A DNA stretch of 64,000 nt from an uncultured Bacteroidales bacterium (GCA_937891975.1 CALAUA010000014.1:310001-374000); one strand, 5' to 3'. Positions 23,492 through 32,049 are shown, numbered from the stretch's first letter. Made by a program: numbers and translations. Notes: generated from the letters alone by a model not told the origin.

Positions 23492-24934
23492 CTACTCTTG
23501 GTTAGCTATCTTCATTAAATATGCTTTGGCTGCCTCGTACTCGTTGGGGATAATGCCGTCGAGTATGGCGTCTTTGATTGCGTTTTTGAGTTCGCCTACA
23601 CGGGCACAAGGTTCGAGATGAAGCAGTTGCATAATCTCTTCGCCACGCACAGGCGGTTGGAAATTGCGGATACGGTCTTTCTCCTCCAGTTCAATCATCT
23701 TCTGCCGTACCAGTTCGTAGTTCTTGTGGAAGCGACGCACTTTCTCTTCGTTGCGCGAAGTGATATCTGCATCGCAAAGGAGCATGAGGTCATCGATATC
23801 GTTACCTGCCTCAAAGAGAAGGCGGCGAACAGCGGAATCGGTGACAGTATCTTCGATGAGATTGATAGGGCGCATATGCAGGTCCACCATCTTGATAACA
23901 TACTGCATCTTCTCGTTCTGTGGCATCTTCATGGTCTTGAAGATACGCGGAATCATCTTTGCGCCGAGGTAGTTATGGTTGCGGAAAGTCCAGCCCGCAT
24001 GGTCGTCCCAGGCTTTGGATTTAGGTTTGCCGATGTCATGGAGCAAAGCTGCCCAACGAAGCCACAAGTTGTCCGATTTCATCGCAAGATTATCTAATAC
24101 TTGCAGGGTATGGAAGAACACATCTTTGTGTCCTTTGCCGTCTTTGGTCTCTACTCCTTTGAGTGCGGAGAGTTCGGGGAAAATTAGCGGAAGAAGTCCG
24201 GTTTTATCGAGCAATATCCACCCCACAGATGGCTTGCGCGAGAGCATAATTTTGTTGAGTTCCTCTACAATGCGCTCTTTGGTGATAATCTTGATTCGTT
24301 CGGCATTGCGCTCAATGGCATCAAACGTCTCTCTATCGAGATAAAAACCAAGTTGCGAAGCAAACCGCACCGCACGCATCATGCGCAGAGGGTCATCGGA
24401 GAATGTGATATCAGGGTCAAGGGGCGTGCGGATAGTGCACTCGTTCATATCGTGTATGCCGCCGAAGGGGTCTAGCAGTTCGCCATAGCGGTCTTTATTA
24501 AGACATACAGCCATGGCGTTGATAGTAAAGTCGCGACGGTTTTGGTCATCCTCCAATGTGCCGTCCTCTACGATTGGGTTGCGCGAATCATGTTGATAAC
24601 TCTCACGGCGTGCACCTACAAACTCCAATTCTATCTTGCCGCGCTTTACCTGTGCCGTACCGTAAGTCTTAAAGACACTAAGGTGTGCCCCTTTTCCGAG
24701 ACGTTTGGCTACGGCTTGCGCAAGATCAATGCCACAACGGGTTCCCTGACTTGCCTCGTGGGCAAGTAGGGTATTCTTACCTACTACCACCACATCAATG
24801 TCGGTACTCTCGCGATGCAAGAAGATATCGCGCACATATCCGCCAATGACATAGCACTCCAAGCCGAGACGGTCGGCTTCTTCGCCTACAAGGTGAAGAA
24901 TAGGGAGGTCTATTTTGGGGTGACTAGCTAGCAC
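23492..24934 (-). CDS. cca: CCA tRNA nucleotidyltransferase with HD domain
   Basis: 480 residues starting from a GTG at 24934. The nucleotidyltransferase head has the GG and DxD motifs (VIGGYVRDIFLHRESTDIDVVVVG), RRDFTINAMA and the RRA-like DPLRMMRAVRFASQL. The C-terminal half is an HD phosphohydrolase domain (LLHDIGKPKSKAW). The enzyme adds or repairs the 3' CCA of tRNAs, which is needed here because neither tRNA gene in the window encodes CCA. A heptanucleotide array lies directly before the start codon (24939-24973). Confidence 0.95.
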   Translation of the reverse strand: MLASHPKIDLPILHLVGEEADRLGLECYVIGGYVRDIFLHRESTDIDVVVVGKNTLLAHEASQGTRCGIDLAQAVAKRLGKGAHLSVFKTYGTAQVKRGKIELEFVGARRESYQHDSRNPIVEDGTLEDDQNRRDFTINAMAVCLNKDRYGELLDPFGGIHDMNECTIRTPLDPDITFSDDPLRMMRAVRFASQLGFYLDRETFDAIERNAERIKIITKERIVEELNKIMLSRKPSVGWILLDKTGLLPLIFPELSALKGVETKDGKGHKDVFFHTLQVLDNLAMKSDNLWLRWAALLHDIGKPKSKAWDDHAGWTFRNHNYLGAKMIPRIFKTMKMPQNEKMQYVIKMVDLHMRPINLIEDTVTDSAVRRLLFEAGNDIDDLMLLCDADITSRNEEKVRRFHKNYELVRQKMIELEEKDRIRNFQPPVRGEEIMQLLHLEPCARVGELKNAIKDAILDGIIPNEYEAAKAYLMKIANQE

Positions 24935-24938
24935 GAGT

Positions 24939-24973
24939 AGTGATGAACTATGAGTGATGAGTTATGAATTTAG
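24939..24973. repeat. heptanucleotide array upstream of cca (5 units)
   Basis: Units AGTGATG, AACTATG, AGTGATG, AGTTATG, AATTTAG; it ends four bases before the cca start codon. The only one of the six arrays outside a gene. Confidence 0.9.
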
Positions 24974-24976
24974 AAG

Positions 24977-25028
24977 AAAAAGTTTCAAGGGTTCCAGTAG
25001 TGAATGATTGAAACCTTTGAAACTTTTT
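24977..25028 (-). terminator. 19-bp inverted repeat, terminator after efp
   Basis: Left arm 24977-24995 (AAAAAGTTTCAAGGGTT..) and right arm 25010-25028 (..AACCTTTGAAACTTTTT) pair over about 19 bp with two mismatches; the loop is 14 nt. It ends in T5 on both strands. It lies 76 bp downstream of the efp stop. Confidence 0.75.
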
Positions 25029-25034
25029 GCATTG

Positions 25035-25085
25035 TGTAGTATTGTTTAGAATGGTGTAGTGTGGTGTAGTATTGTTGTCCACATT
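25035..25085. repeat. 9-11 bp imperfect repeats downstream of efp
   Basis: GTGTAGTATTGTTTAG, AATG, GTGTAGTG, TGGTGTAGTATTGTTG: the unit GTGTAGTATTG occurs twice with two shorter variants between. Confidence 0.5.
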
Positions 25086-25103
25086 AGACCAAAACTAATA
25101 CGA

Positions 25104-25667
25104 TTAGCGAACGCGCTCGCAGTAGCTACCGTCGCGGGTATCTACGCGGATAGTCTCACCTTCATTGCAGAAGAGAGGTACGCGGATCTCAGCACCTGTC
25201 TCGAGAGTAGCAGGTTTGAGGGTGTTGGTAGCGGTATCGCCCTTGAGACCTGGCTCGGTGTAAGAGATTACCAACTCTACTTTGGTTGGCAACTCAGCAA
25301 AGAGGATAGTATCGGTGCTTGCGTCAGATACAACGTCGCAAACAAAACCCTCTTTCAAGAAATCTACACCAGTGATAAGGTCGTGACCGATAGGCACTTG
25401 CTCGAAAGTCTCTTGGTTCATGAAGATATAGTCCTCACCCTCTTTGTAGAGGTATTGGTATGGACGGCGCTCTACGCGAACATCCTCCAATTTCTCGCCG
25501 ATATTGAAGCGACGCTCCAATACGCGACCATCAACTACATCTTTGAATTTCACACGCATAATGGTGTTACCCTTTCCTGGCTTAACATGCAGGAAGTCAA
25601 TTACAAAATACAAACGGCCGTCCATGCGGATACATACGCCGTTCTTTACGTCTTGAGAGTTAATCAT
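25104..25667 (-). CDS. efp: translation elongation factor P
   Basis: 187 residues, normal length. The three beta-barrel domains are recognisable. The domain I tip loop reads KPGKGN with the modifiable lysine at residue 32, domain II contains EDYIFMNQETFEQ, and the C-terminal signature is GAEIRVPLFCNEGETIRVDTRDGSYCERV. EF-P relieves ribosome stalling at polyproline. It has its own promoter (25709-25740), which forms a perfect 26-bp inverted repeat with the rpsP promoter. Confidence 0.97.
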   Translation of the reverse strand: MINSQDVKNGVCIRMDGRLYFVIDFLHVKPGKGNTIMRVKFKDVVDGRVLERRFNIGEKLEDVRVERRPYQYLYKEGEDYIFMNQETFEQVPIGHDLITGVDFLKEGFVCDVVSDASTDTILFAELPTKVELVISYTEPGLKGDTATNTLKPATLETGAEIRVPLFCNEGETIRVDTRDGSYCERVR

Positions 25668-25708
25668 AATTTTATAAAACTAGTTTTAATTATTCGCAAA
25701 ATTCGCTA

Positions 25709-25740
25709 CAAAGGTACAGCTTTTTTTGCATATATACAAG
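25709..25740 (-). promoter_or_regulatory. efp promoter
   Basis: Minus strand: -7 box TACCTTTG 25709-25716, 20-nt spacer, -33 CTTG 25737-25740. The stretch 25709-25734 is the exact reverse complement of 25793-25818 in the rpsP promoter. Confidence 0.8.
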
Positions 25741-25786
25741 ATTTTTGCGAATTTGTTGATAAAAAACCAAATATTGTCTCAATTTA

Positions 25787-25818
25787 TTTGTGTATATGCA
25801 AAAAAAGCTGTACCTTTG
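25787..25818 (+). promoter_or_regulatory. rpsP promoter
   Basis: -33 TTTG 25787-25790, 20-nt spacer with TATATGCAAAAAAAGC, -7 box TACCTTTG 25811-25818. The ATG at 25915 follows a leader of about 90 nt. Confidence 0.82.
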
Positions 25819-25914
25819 CACGCTTTTTCGAGTAAAAAGCATACCATTATTTTATTTTATTATTAACCCGGGCAGGCAAATCGTGAATTTGTAGCCCACA
25901 AATGACAAAAACAA

Positions 25915-26460
25915 ATGGCAACAAAAATTCGTTTGGCTCGTCATGGTCACAAAGACTACGCTTACTACCATATCGTAGTAGCTGACAGCCGCTCGCCACG
26001 TGATGGCAAGTACATTGAGCGTATTGGCTCTTACAACCCAAACAACAACCCTGCAAAAGTAGATCTTAAATTTGATCGCGCTTTGTATTGGGTAAACGTA
26101 GGTGCTCAACCTACTGACACTGTTCGCAACATCCTCTCTGGTGAGGGCGTTATGCTTATGAAGCACTTGAATGGTGGTGTAGCTAAGGGTGCATTCTCTG
26201 CTGAAGAGGCTCAAAAGCGTTTCGATGCTTGGAAAGCACAAAAGGATGCTAAGAATGGTAAGATTAGCCAAGCAGAGGCAGACAAGAAAGCTGCTGCTGC
26301 AAAAGCATTGTTCGCTCAAGAAGTAGAGACCAACAAGGCTAAGGCTGCTGAGGTAGCTAAAAAACGCCAAGAGGCTGCTGATGCACTCGCTGCTGCTGCA
26401 GTAGAGGCTGCTCAAGAGGCTGCTGCCGCTGAAGCAGAGGCAACTGAGGCTGCTGAGTAA
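25915..26460 (+). CDS. rpsP: 30S ribosomal protein S16 with long C-terminal extension
   Basis: 181 residues, about twice the length of E. coli S16. The first 85 residues are ordinary S16 (MATKIRLARHGHKDYAYYHIVVADSRSPRDG, IGSYNPN, DRALYWVNVGAQPTDTVRNIL). The rest is rich in Ala, Lys and Glu (ISQAEADKKAAAAKALFA, KAKAAEVAKKRQEAADALAAAA) and predicted to be helical and mobile. Long S16 tails are found in other Bacteroidota. Monocistronic, with its own promoter and a strong terminator (26490-26524). Its codons are strongly C/T-biased as in highly expressed genes. Confidence 0.95.
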   Translation: MATKIRLARHGHKDYAYYHIVVADSRSPRDGKYIERIGSYNPNNNPAKVDLKFDRALYWVNVGAQPTDTVRNILSGEGVMLMKHLNGGVAKGAFSAEEAQKRFDAWKAQKDAKNGKISQAEADKKAAAAKALFAQEVETNKAKAAEVAKKRQEAADALAAAAVEAAQEAAAAEAEATEAAE

Positions 26461-26489
26461 TCACAGAAAATAGGTTTTTTCCTATGATT

Positions 26490-26524
26490 AGAGCTCAAAA
26501 CACTGTTTTGAGCTCTTTTTTTTT
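26490..26524 (+). terminator. Rho-independent terminator of rpsP
   Basis: Perfect 12-bp stem AGAGCTCAAAAC/GTTTTGAGCTCT (26490-26501, 26505-26516), loop ACT, followed by eight more T residues. The T run overlaps the -33 of the next promoter. Confidence 0.93.
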
Positions 26525-26552
26525 GATATGTTAAAAAAAAGTAGTACCTTTG
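26522..26552 (+). promoter_or_regulatory. promoter of the polysaccharide cluster
   Basis: -33 TTTG 26522-26525, 19-nt spacer with A8, -7 box TACCTTTG 26545-26552, 30 bp before the ATG of the polymerase gene. The only recognisable promoter of the five-gene cluster. Confidence 0.8.
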
Positions 26553-26582
26553 TCGGCATAATTTTCATTAGATTGACTCAAA

Positions 26583-27773
26583 ATGCCTATACTGCTAACC
26601 ATATGCGCAATTCTTCTCTTGCTCAGTCTTCTGTTTTCAAGAGGAAGATGGTATGCTCCTACCAATCTAATGACGGCTGTTTGGATGGTCAGTTTGATAG
26701 GATATGCTTGTGTTGATTCGGGGCAACATCCTTTGAATACCAATACCATATGGGCAGTTGCGCTTTGGCTGATAGTATTTTGTATTGCGGCATGGAGCAT
26801 GCAATCTGTATATATCAAACCAACTTTTCTTAACGTAAAGTCAAGTGTGCCAGCACGAGATATATACTACTATTTTACTCTTTGTACAATCCCGATAATG
26901 ATCCTTTGGGTGTCTGTGATTATTGCTCGAGCTGGAGGCAATCCTTTTAGTGCACTGCGTGATGCCAACGTGGCTGAAGTGAGAGGTATCCGAACGGCGG
27001 CGTTTTTTGTTTTGTTCTGGATGGTTAGCTATATCATGGAGCTGCAAGTCGTGTCACGAGAGAATATCAGACGAGTGATAGTGTTGTTTATAGCCAATTT
27101 CTTTTATGCCTTTGTGTCAATGGGAAAGATGAATTTTATGATTCTTTTCCTTGCTACAGCTATCATTCTTACCGAGCGGAAGATAATTCGTATATGGCAT
27201 CTAATAATTGCATTTTTTGTTTTGCTCGTTTTTTTTGTTGGGGTACAAAAGATGCGAGGGTCATATACAAACCCGAGGCATTTTACCGCTTTGTATTTGA
27301 CCACTAGTTTGGCTAATCTAGACCAGAATGTAGAACCATCTACAGCGGAACTTCCAGCAGAAAACTCCTGCCGATTATTTTATGCAATCAAATCAAGTCT
27401 TGATGGAGGAAAGACGCCCGTTGTAGATCCTATTTTAGAATTTCAATGGGTAAAAATTGGAGATTTGAAATACTACTCTAATACATACACCACCGTATAT
27501 CCTTTTTATAAAGATTTTGGCTTGATTGGAGTAGTTGGTTTCGCTTTTATGTTAGGCTTAATATTTGGTTATCTATTTAAGACTGCAGAAGATGGTAGTC
27601 AATTTTCATTGGTTCTTTACGCTATTTTAGCAGGAACTGTGGTTATGCAATTTATTGGAGATACATTTTTCATGGTATTGTCCCAAAATCTTCAATATCT
27701 ATTTGCTGCCTTGCTACCATACATTATTAGTAAGTATAATCTTTTTGCCAACACTTTTGCACGCAATGGTTGA
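26583..27773 (+). CDS. O-antigen / oligosaccharide repeat-unit polymerase (Wzy-like)
   Basis: 396 residues with about ten hydrophobic helices from the first residue (MPILLTICAILLLLSLLF) to the C terminus. The fold pattern (long periplasmic loop around residues 225-300, NTYTTVYPFYKDFGLIGVVGFAFMLGLIFGYLF near 300-335) is characteristic of the O-antigen polymerase family found in Bacteroidota polysaccharide loci. Such proteins join undecaprenyl-linked repeat units in the periplasm. It is the first gene of a five-gene cluster with four glycosyltransferases; no flippase is in the cluster. The next gene overlaps by eight bases. Confidence 0.82.
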   Translation: MPILLTICAILLLLSLLFSRGRWYAPTNLMTAVWMVSLIGYACVDSGQHPLNTNTIWAVALWLIVFCIAAWSMQSVYIKPTFLNVKSSVPARDIYYYFTLCTIPIMILWVSVIIARAGGNPFSALRDANVAEVRGIRTAAFFVLFWMVSYIMELQVVSRENIRRVIVLFIANFFYAFVSMGKMNFMILFLATAIILTERKIIRIWHLIIAFFVLLVFFVGVQKMRGSYTNPRHFTALYLTTSLANLDQNVEPSTAELPAENSCRLFYAIKSSLDGGKTPVVDPILEFQWVKIGDLKYYSNTYTTVYPFYKDFGLIGVVGFAFMLGLIFGYLFKTAEDGSQFSLVLYAILAGTVVMQFIGDTFFMVLSQNLQYLFAALLPYIISKYNLFANTFARNG

Positions 27774-28674
27774 TATATTGATGGCAACATATAATGGAGA
27801 GGCATTTGTTGAAGAACAAGTACGCAGCATTATGGCACAGTCATTTACCAACTGGCGTTTGCTTATTCATGATGATGGTTCTACGGATCAGACAATAGCC
27901 ATTATTCAACAACTACAGCAAGAAGATTCGCGAATAGTACTCATAAATGACAATGTTTGCAATTTAGGAGTAGCACGTAATTTCATACATCTTGTTACAT
28001 ATGCTACAGCCCGTTATTGCATGTTTTGTGACCAAGATGATATTTGGCTGCCCAATAAGGTAGAAACGATGATTCGTGCAATATCCGACTTTGACCAAAC
28101 GATACCGCAAGTATTGTATTCAAACGCATATCTTTGGAATAATCAAAGGGGAGTAATTTCTGATAAAAATACGTTGACTTACCCGACCACAATACGTCAA
28201 ACACTTTTTTTGAATACGGGTATTCAAGGTGCTGCATCCATTTTTAATCACAAGATGTGCGAAATTATTCGCCAACCTCTTCAGTTTTATGCAATGCACG
28301 ATCATGTATTACTTTTGGCAGGAATATGTTTTGGCGAAGTACATTACTTGCATCAATCGTTGATGTTTTATCGCCAACATGATAATAACGTCACAGGTAA
28401 TGCTCCTGGCAGTATTGCTAAGAAAATACAACTAATGTGGGCGAATCGTTCTGTGCCGTTAGTAAGTAGCGAACATTTGGAAGGATTAAGGGCATTCTAT
28501 GGATGTTTTCAGTCTAACATATCAACGAATGATAAGCATTTGATAAACGTTTTTCTATCTTTACCAGAAAAATCTTGGTTTGCACGAATGAAAACCATTG
28601 TTCAGTATCGTTTTCAGTTATTTGACTCAACAATTTTACTGATCGTTAAATTCTTATTACGACGTTATATATGA
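27766..28674 (+). CDS. glycosyltransferase family 2
   Basis: 302 residues from ATG 27766 (MVDILMATYNGEAFVEEQVRSIMAQSF). The GT-A signature is complete: nucleotide-binding start VDILMATYNG, HDDGSTDQT and the metal motif region YCMFCDQDDIWLPNKV. The DQDDIW motif is typical of the rhamnosyl-type GT2 group. A longer frame from 27655 would overlap the polymerase by 120 bp and is rejected. Substrate not known. Start overlaps wzy-like stop; end overlaps the next gene by four bases. Confidence 0.88.
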   Translation: MVDILMATYNGEAFVEEQVRSIMAQSFTNWRLLIHDDGSTDQTIAIIQQLQQEDSRIVLINDNVCNLGVARNFIHLVTYATARYCMFCDQDDIWLPNKVETMIRAISDFDQTIPQVLYSNAYLWNNQRGVISDKNTLTYPTTIRQTLFLNTGIQGAASIFNHKMCEIIRQPLQFYAMHDHVLLLAGICFGEVHYLHQSLMFYRQHDNNVTGNAPGSIAKKIQLMWANRSVPLVSSEHLEGLRAFYGCFQSNISTNDKHLINVFLSLPEKSWFARMKTIVQYRFQLFDSTILLIVKFLLRRYI

Positions 28675-29795
28675 AACGAATATTGATAGATGGTACACCT
28701 ATTTCTTGCCAGATAGATGGCTTGACGCAATACATATTGAATGTGGTATTGCGCTTGGATTATTCTGCCTATCAATATACGCTATTGTTGCGTCCAAATC
28801 AATGTCCTGAGCATTATCTTGACCGTTTACGCGAAACAAATGTTCAAATAGAGGAAGTAGATATATCTCCTATTGGTCCATTACGCGATATTCAATTTGC
28901 TCGTTATTTGCGTAAGTGTTGCCACTTTGATGCTGTCTTTATTCCGAGCAACCAATTTCCATTGGCATTACGTTTGCCTACTATATATGTCGTTCATGAT
29001 TTGATATACGAACAATTCCCTGAACAATTGGGGAAATTGTGTCGATTAAAACGCTGCTATTTGCGTCATGTCCTAAAAAAAGGACTTATGCGTGCGAAAT
29101 ATGTGATTGCAGTTTCAAACTATACGAAGAACGAAATCCTTCGATGCTATGGTACTCAATACCAAGACAAGATTCAAGTTGTTTATGAGGGATGGGAGCA
29201 TTTGTTGGATTATCAAATAGAGCCTCCTCAAAACATAAATATTCACTTCCAACAATATATGTTGTACGTGGGCAGTTCGCGTGGACATAAAAATCTATCA
29301 CGCTTGATTGCTGCTATCCAACAATGTGCTGCTAATTTGCCTGAAAATTTTGGACTGGTAATTGTCGGTAATCAACAGATGTTTACTGCACAACAATTGC
29401 AAGTTATTCGTAAAATCAATTCACAGCGAGAAATAATACAACTAACAGGATGGTTAAGCAATAGTGATTTGGCATATTGTTTTCAACATGCTAATGCGTT
29501 CATATTTCCGTCTTTATGTGAAGGATTTGGAATCCCAGTTTTGGAAGCATACTTCCATAAAGTACCTTTGTTGCTCAGCAACCAGTCATCTTTACCAGAG
29601 GTTGCAGGTGAGGCAGCTATATATTTTAATCCAACTGACATCAACGATATTGCCAATACAATCATTCGATTTGTACAAGAAAAAAATCATGATGATTTGA
29701 TTCAAAAACAAACATGTCGCATGAAACTATATAGTTGGAAGATAACAGCAATAACAATATCAAATATTATAACATCAATATGGGATACAAAATAG
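28671..29795 (+). CDS. glycosyltransferase family 4 (GT-B)
   Basis: 374 residues. The C-terminal half shows the GT4 donor-binding pattern: YMLYVGSSRGHKNLSRLIAAI, LTGWLSNSDLAYCFQHANAFIFPSLCEGFGIPVLEAY with the EGFGIPVLE (EX7E-like) motif, then NQSSLPEVAGEAAIYFNPTD. The N-terminal half has YVVHDLIYEQFPEQ and AKYVIAVSNYTKNEI. It resembles mannosyl/rhamnosyl transferases of surface-polysaccharide loci. The overlap with both neighbours implies translational coupling. A+T-richer than the housekeeping genes around it. Confidence 0.9.
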   Translation: MKRILIDGTPISCQIDGLTQYILNVVLRLDYSAYQYTLLLRPNQCPEHYLDRLRETNVQIEEVDISPIGPLRDIQFARYLRKCCHFDAVFIPSNQFPLALRLPTIYVVHDLIYEQFPEQLGKLCRLKRCYLRHVLKKGLMRAKYVIAVSNYTKNEILRCYGTQYQDKIQVVYEGWEHLLDYQIEPPQNINIHFQQYMLYVGSSRGHKNLSRLIAAIQQCAANLPENFGLVIVGNQQMFTAQQLQVIRKINSQREIIQLTGWLSNSDLAYCFQHANAFIFPSLCEGFGIPVLEAYFHKVPLLLSNQSSLPEVAGEAAIYFNPTDINDIANTIIRFVQEKNHDDLIQKQTCRMKLYSWKITAITISNIITSIWDTK

Positions 29796-30913
29796 GATTT
29801 GTAGGAAATAGTTTACAAACGATGTGTAATTTTCGTGCAGGGGTAATGACTGAGTTAGTTCAAATGGGTTATGAAGTTGTTATAATTGCACCGAAGGATA
29901 GCGATATTACCTTTTTGAAACAGAATCAAATTCGGCTCATACCAATAGAAATGGATTGCAAGGGAATGAATCCATTTGCGGATATTCAATTCGCAAGAAC
30001 ATTAAAAAGGATATACAAAAAAGAAAAGTTCAACTTTTTGTTTCACTATACAATCAAACCTGTTGTATATGGTAGTTGGGCAGCGCGAAAAACAAAAACG
30101 CTGCAAATATCCGTTATAACGGGGCTGGGATATACTTTTATTCGAAAAGGGTGGATAACACGAGTGGCGAAGTTTTTGTATCGTCTTTCGCTGCGAACCG
30201 CCAATGAAGTGTGGTTCTTAAATCAAGAAGATAAAACTTTATTCGTTGAACAGAGTCTATTATCACCATTCAAAGCCCGGTTGATCTATGGCGAAGGTGT
30301 CGATGTAGCTAAATACAAATCGCAGTCTGATTTGTTGTCAATACCATTTACATTTTTATTCATCGGACGAGTGTTATGGGATAAAGGTGTCGGAGAATTC
30401 GTAAAAGCTGCTCAAGTGGTTAAAAAGCAACATCCGAAAGTGCAATTTCATATACTCGGACAGTTGGGTGCTAACAACCCAGCGTGTGTGTCAATTCAGC
30501 AGATGGAAGAGTGGGAACAAACACGTACTGTCAAATATCTGGGCGAAACATCAAACGTGTTACCTTACATAGAAAATGCTACTTGCGTTGTTCTGCCATC
30601 ATATCGCGAGGGAGTATCACGAGTATTGTTGGAAGCAGCATCCATGGAACGCCCAATTATAGCATCAAATGTTCCTGGTTGTAGAGAGATTGTAATTGAA
30701 GGATATAATGGTTTTCTCTGTGAAGCACAAGATACAAATAGTTTGATTGCATGTATGATGCATATGTTGTCAATATCGCAGGTGGAATTAGAGGCATTCG
30801 GAAAGAATGGAAGAACGCATGTTATCAAGCATTTTGATGAACAAAAAACAATAGCATTATACAAACGCAAACTACAAGAACATTTTCTAGTCGAAAATCA
30901 CGAATCATGTTAA
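29780..30913 (+). CDS. glycosyltransferase family 4 (capsular polysaccharide type)
   Basis: 377 residues from ATG 29780 (MGYKIGFVGNSLQTMCNFRAGVM); the frame from 29735 has a low-complexity Asn-rich start and a larger overlap. Motifs: VVIIAPKDSDI, FHYTIKPVVYGSWAAR, ITGLGYTFIRKG, FLFIGRVLWDKGVGEFVKAA and LPSYREGVSRVLLEAASMERPIIASNVPGCREIV (EX7E motif). The HYTIKPV/GLGY signature is seen in galactosyl/FucNAc transferases of the WbjE/CapM type. The gene belongs to the cluster and overlaps both neighbours. Confidence 0.9.
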   Translation: MGYKIGFVGNSLQTMCNFRAGVMTELVQMGYEVVIIAPKDSDITFLKQNQIRLIPIEMDCKGMNPFADIQFARTLKRIYKKEKFNFLFHYTIKPVVYGSWAARKTKTLQISVITGLGYTFIRKGWITRVAKFLYRLSLRTANEVWFLNQEDKTLFVEQSLLSPFKARLIYGEGVDVAKYKSQSDLLSIPFTFLFIGRVLWDKGVGEFVKAAQVVKKQHPKVQFHILGQLGANNPACVSIQQMEEWEQTRTVKYLGETSNVLPYIENATCVVLPSYREGVSRVLLEAASMERPIIASNVPGCREIVIEGYNGFLCEAQDTNSLIACMMHMLSISQVELEAFGKNGRTHVIKHFDEQKTIALYKRKLQEHFLVENHESC

Positions 30914-31713
30914 ATATATCAATTGTATTATACCACCCAGATTGGCAGCAGGTGGCTGCATTGACACAGGTGTTTTTGCAATCTAATAAGGTTGAGCATA
31001 TTTATTGGATCGACAATTCTCCCGTTGCAGAGAATAGTCTGCCGATACGATCACCTAAGATTTCCTATCGTCATAATGTACGCAATATCGGCTATGGGGC
31101 AGCTCATAATATCGCTATTCGAGAGAGCATTTATGACGACATACCTTATCATTTGGTTATCAATCCTGATATAATTGTAGATAATCAAGTGATAGAAACG
31201 CTTTTAGCTTTTATGAATCAGCATCTTGAGGTTGGTATGGTGATGCCGAAGGTATTGTATCCTAGTGGAGATCTGCAATATCTTTGCAAGTTGCTCCCTA
31301 CACCTCTAGACGTGTTTGGAAGGCGTTTTCTTCCTAAGCGATGGATAAAAAAGCGAAATGAGAGGTATGAAATGCGCTCTTCGGGGTATGATAAGATGAT
31401 GAATGTGCCGTATCTTAGCGGTTGTTTTATGTTGTTGCGTACACAAGCAATACAGAAAGCAAGATTATTTGATGAACGTTTCTTTATGTACCCTGAAGAT
31501 ATGGATCTTACTCGGCGTATTCATCGGGATTATTTGACAGTATATTTTCCATATGTAAGTGTTATCCATAATCATGAACATGCATCATATAAGTCGTTGA
31601 AGATGATGTGGGTACATATTGTGAATATGTGCCGATATTTTAACAAATGGGGTTGGTTCGTTGATAAAGAGCGAGATGCATTTAACGCTATGGCGATAAA
31701 AGAGTATCTATAA
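30907..31713 (+). CDS. glycosyltransferase family 2 (rhamnosyltransferase-like)
   Basis: 268 residues. The GT2 pattern is ISIVLYHPDWQ (start), IYWIDNSPV, GYGAAHNIAIRES, LVINPDIIVDNQVIETLLAFM (the NPDI metal motif), YLSGCFMLLRTQAIQKARLFDERFFMYPEDMDLTRRIHRDY (acceptor/catalytic region) and VIHNHEHASYKS. This matches dTDP-rhamnosyltransferases of the WbbL/RfbN kind. Last gene of the cluster, followed by a 10-bp hairpin (31749-31770). The sugar specificity is inferred only from family resemblance. Confidence 0.9.
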   Translation: MLNISIVLYHPDWQQVAALTQVFLQSNKVEHIYWIDNSPVAENSLPIRSPKISYRHNVRNIGYGAAHNIAIRESIYDDIPYHLVINPDIIVDNQVIETLLAFMNQHLEVGMVMPKVLYPSGDLQYLCKLLPTPLDVFGRRFLPKRWIKKRNERYEMRSSGYDKMMNVPYLSGCFMLLRTQAIQKARLFDERFFMYPEDMDLTRRIHRDYLTVYFPYVSVIHNHEHASYKSLKMMWVHIVNMCRYFNKWGWFVDKERDAFNAMAIKEYL

Positions 31714-31740
31714 ATTCATATTGGATATGTTGCTAAACAC

Positions 31741-31770
31741 GCACAAAAGGGGCTACCAGTTGGTAGCCCC
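31741..31770 (-). terminator. terminator of rpsT (perfect hairpin), also faces the polysaccharide cluster
   Basis: GGGGCTACCA/TGGTAGCCCC (31749-31758, 31761-31770), loop of two bases, followed by TTTTG on the minus strand. On the plus strand there is no T run, so plus-strand termination is less sure. Confidence 0.85.
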
Positions 31771-31797
31771 ACTATATTGTGGTTTGTTAGAATGCGC

Positions 31798-32049
31798 TTA
31801 AAGGGCGTTGGTATGCAAAGCTAAACTTGACTTCAAGTTTGCAGCCTTGTTGCGATGGATAATGTTGCGTTTAGCCAACTTATCCAACATTGAACTTACC
31901 TTAGGAAGAAGAGCCTCAGCAGCAGCCTTGTCAGTAGTAGCACGCAATACGCGAACGGCGTTGCGAGTAGTCTTTGCATAATAATGGTTGTGTGCCTTAC
32001 GAGTAGCCGTTTGGCGAATGCGCTTCAAAGATGATTTATGATTTGCCAT
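31798..32049 (-). CDS. rpsT: 30S ribosomal protein S20
   Basis: 83 residues, normal length. The sequence starts MANHKSSLKRIRQTATRKAHN and ends RNIIHRNKAANLKSSLALHTNAL, matching the helical-bundle S20 family that binds 16S rRNA. The gene is transcribed together with tRNA-Glu from the promoter at 32197-32228. No further genes follow before the terminator. Confidence 0.97.
   Translation of the reverse strand: MANHKSSLKRIRQTATRKAHNHYYAKTTRNAVRVLRATTDKAAAEALLPKVSSMLDKLAKRNIIHRNKAANLKSSLALHTNAL

Noticed and set aside
22341..23621. Long plus-strand frames opposite nadB
   Set aside because: nadB has all family motifs. The frames have no recognisable domain, and the C-rich codon style of nadB explains their length.
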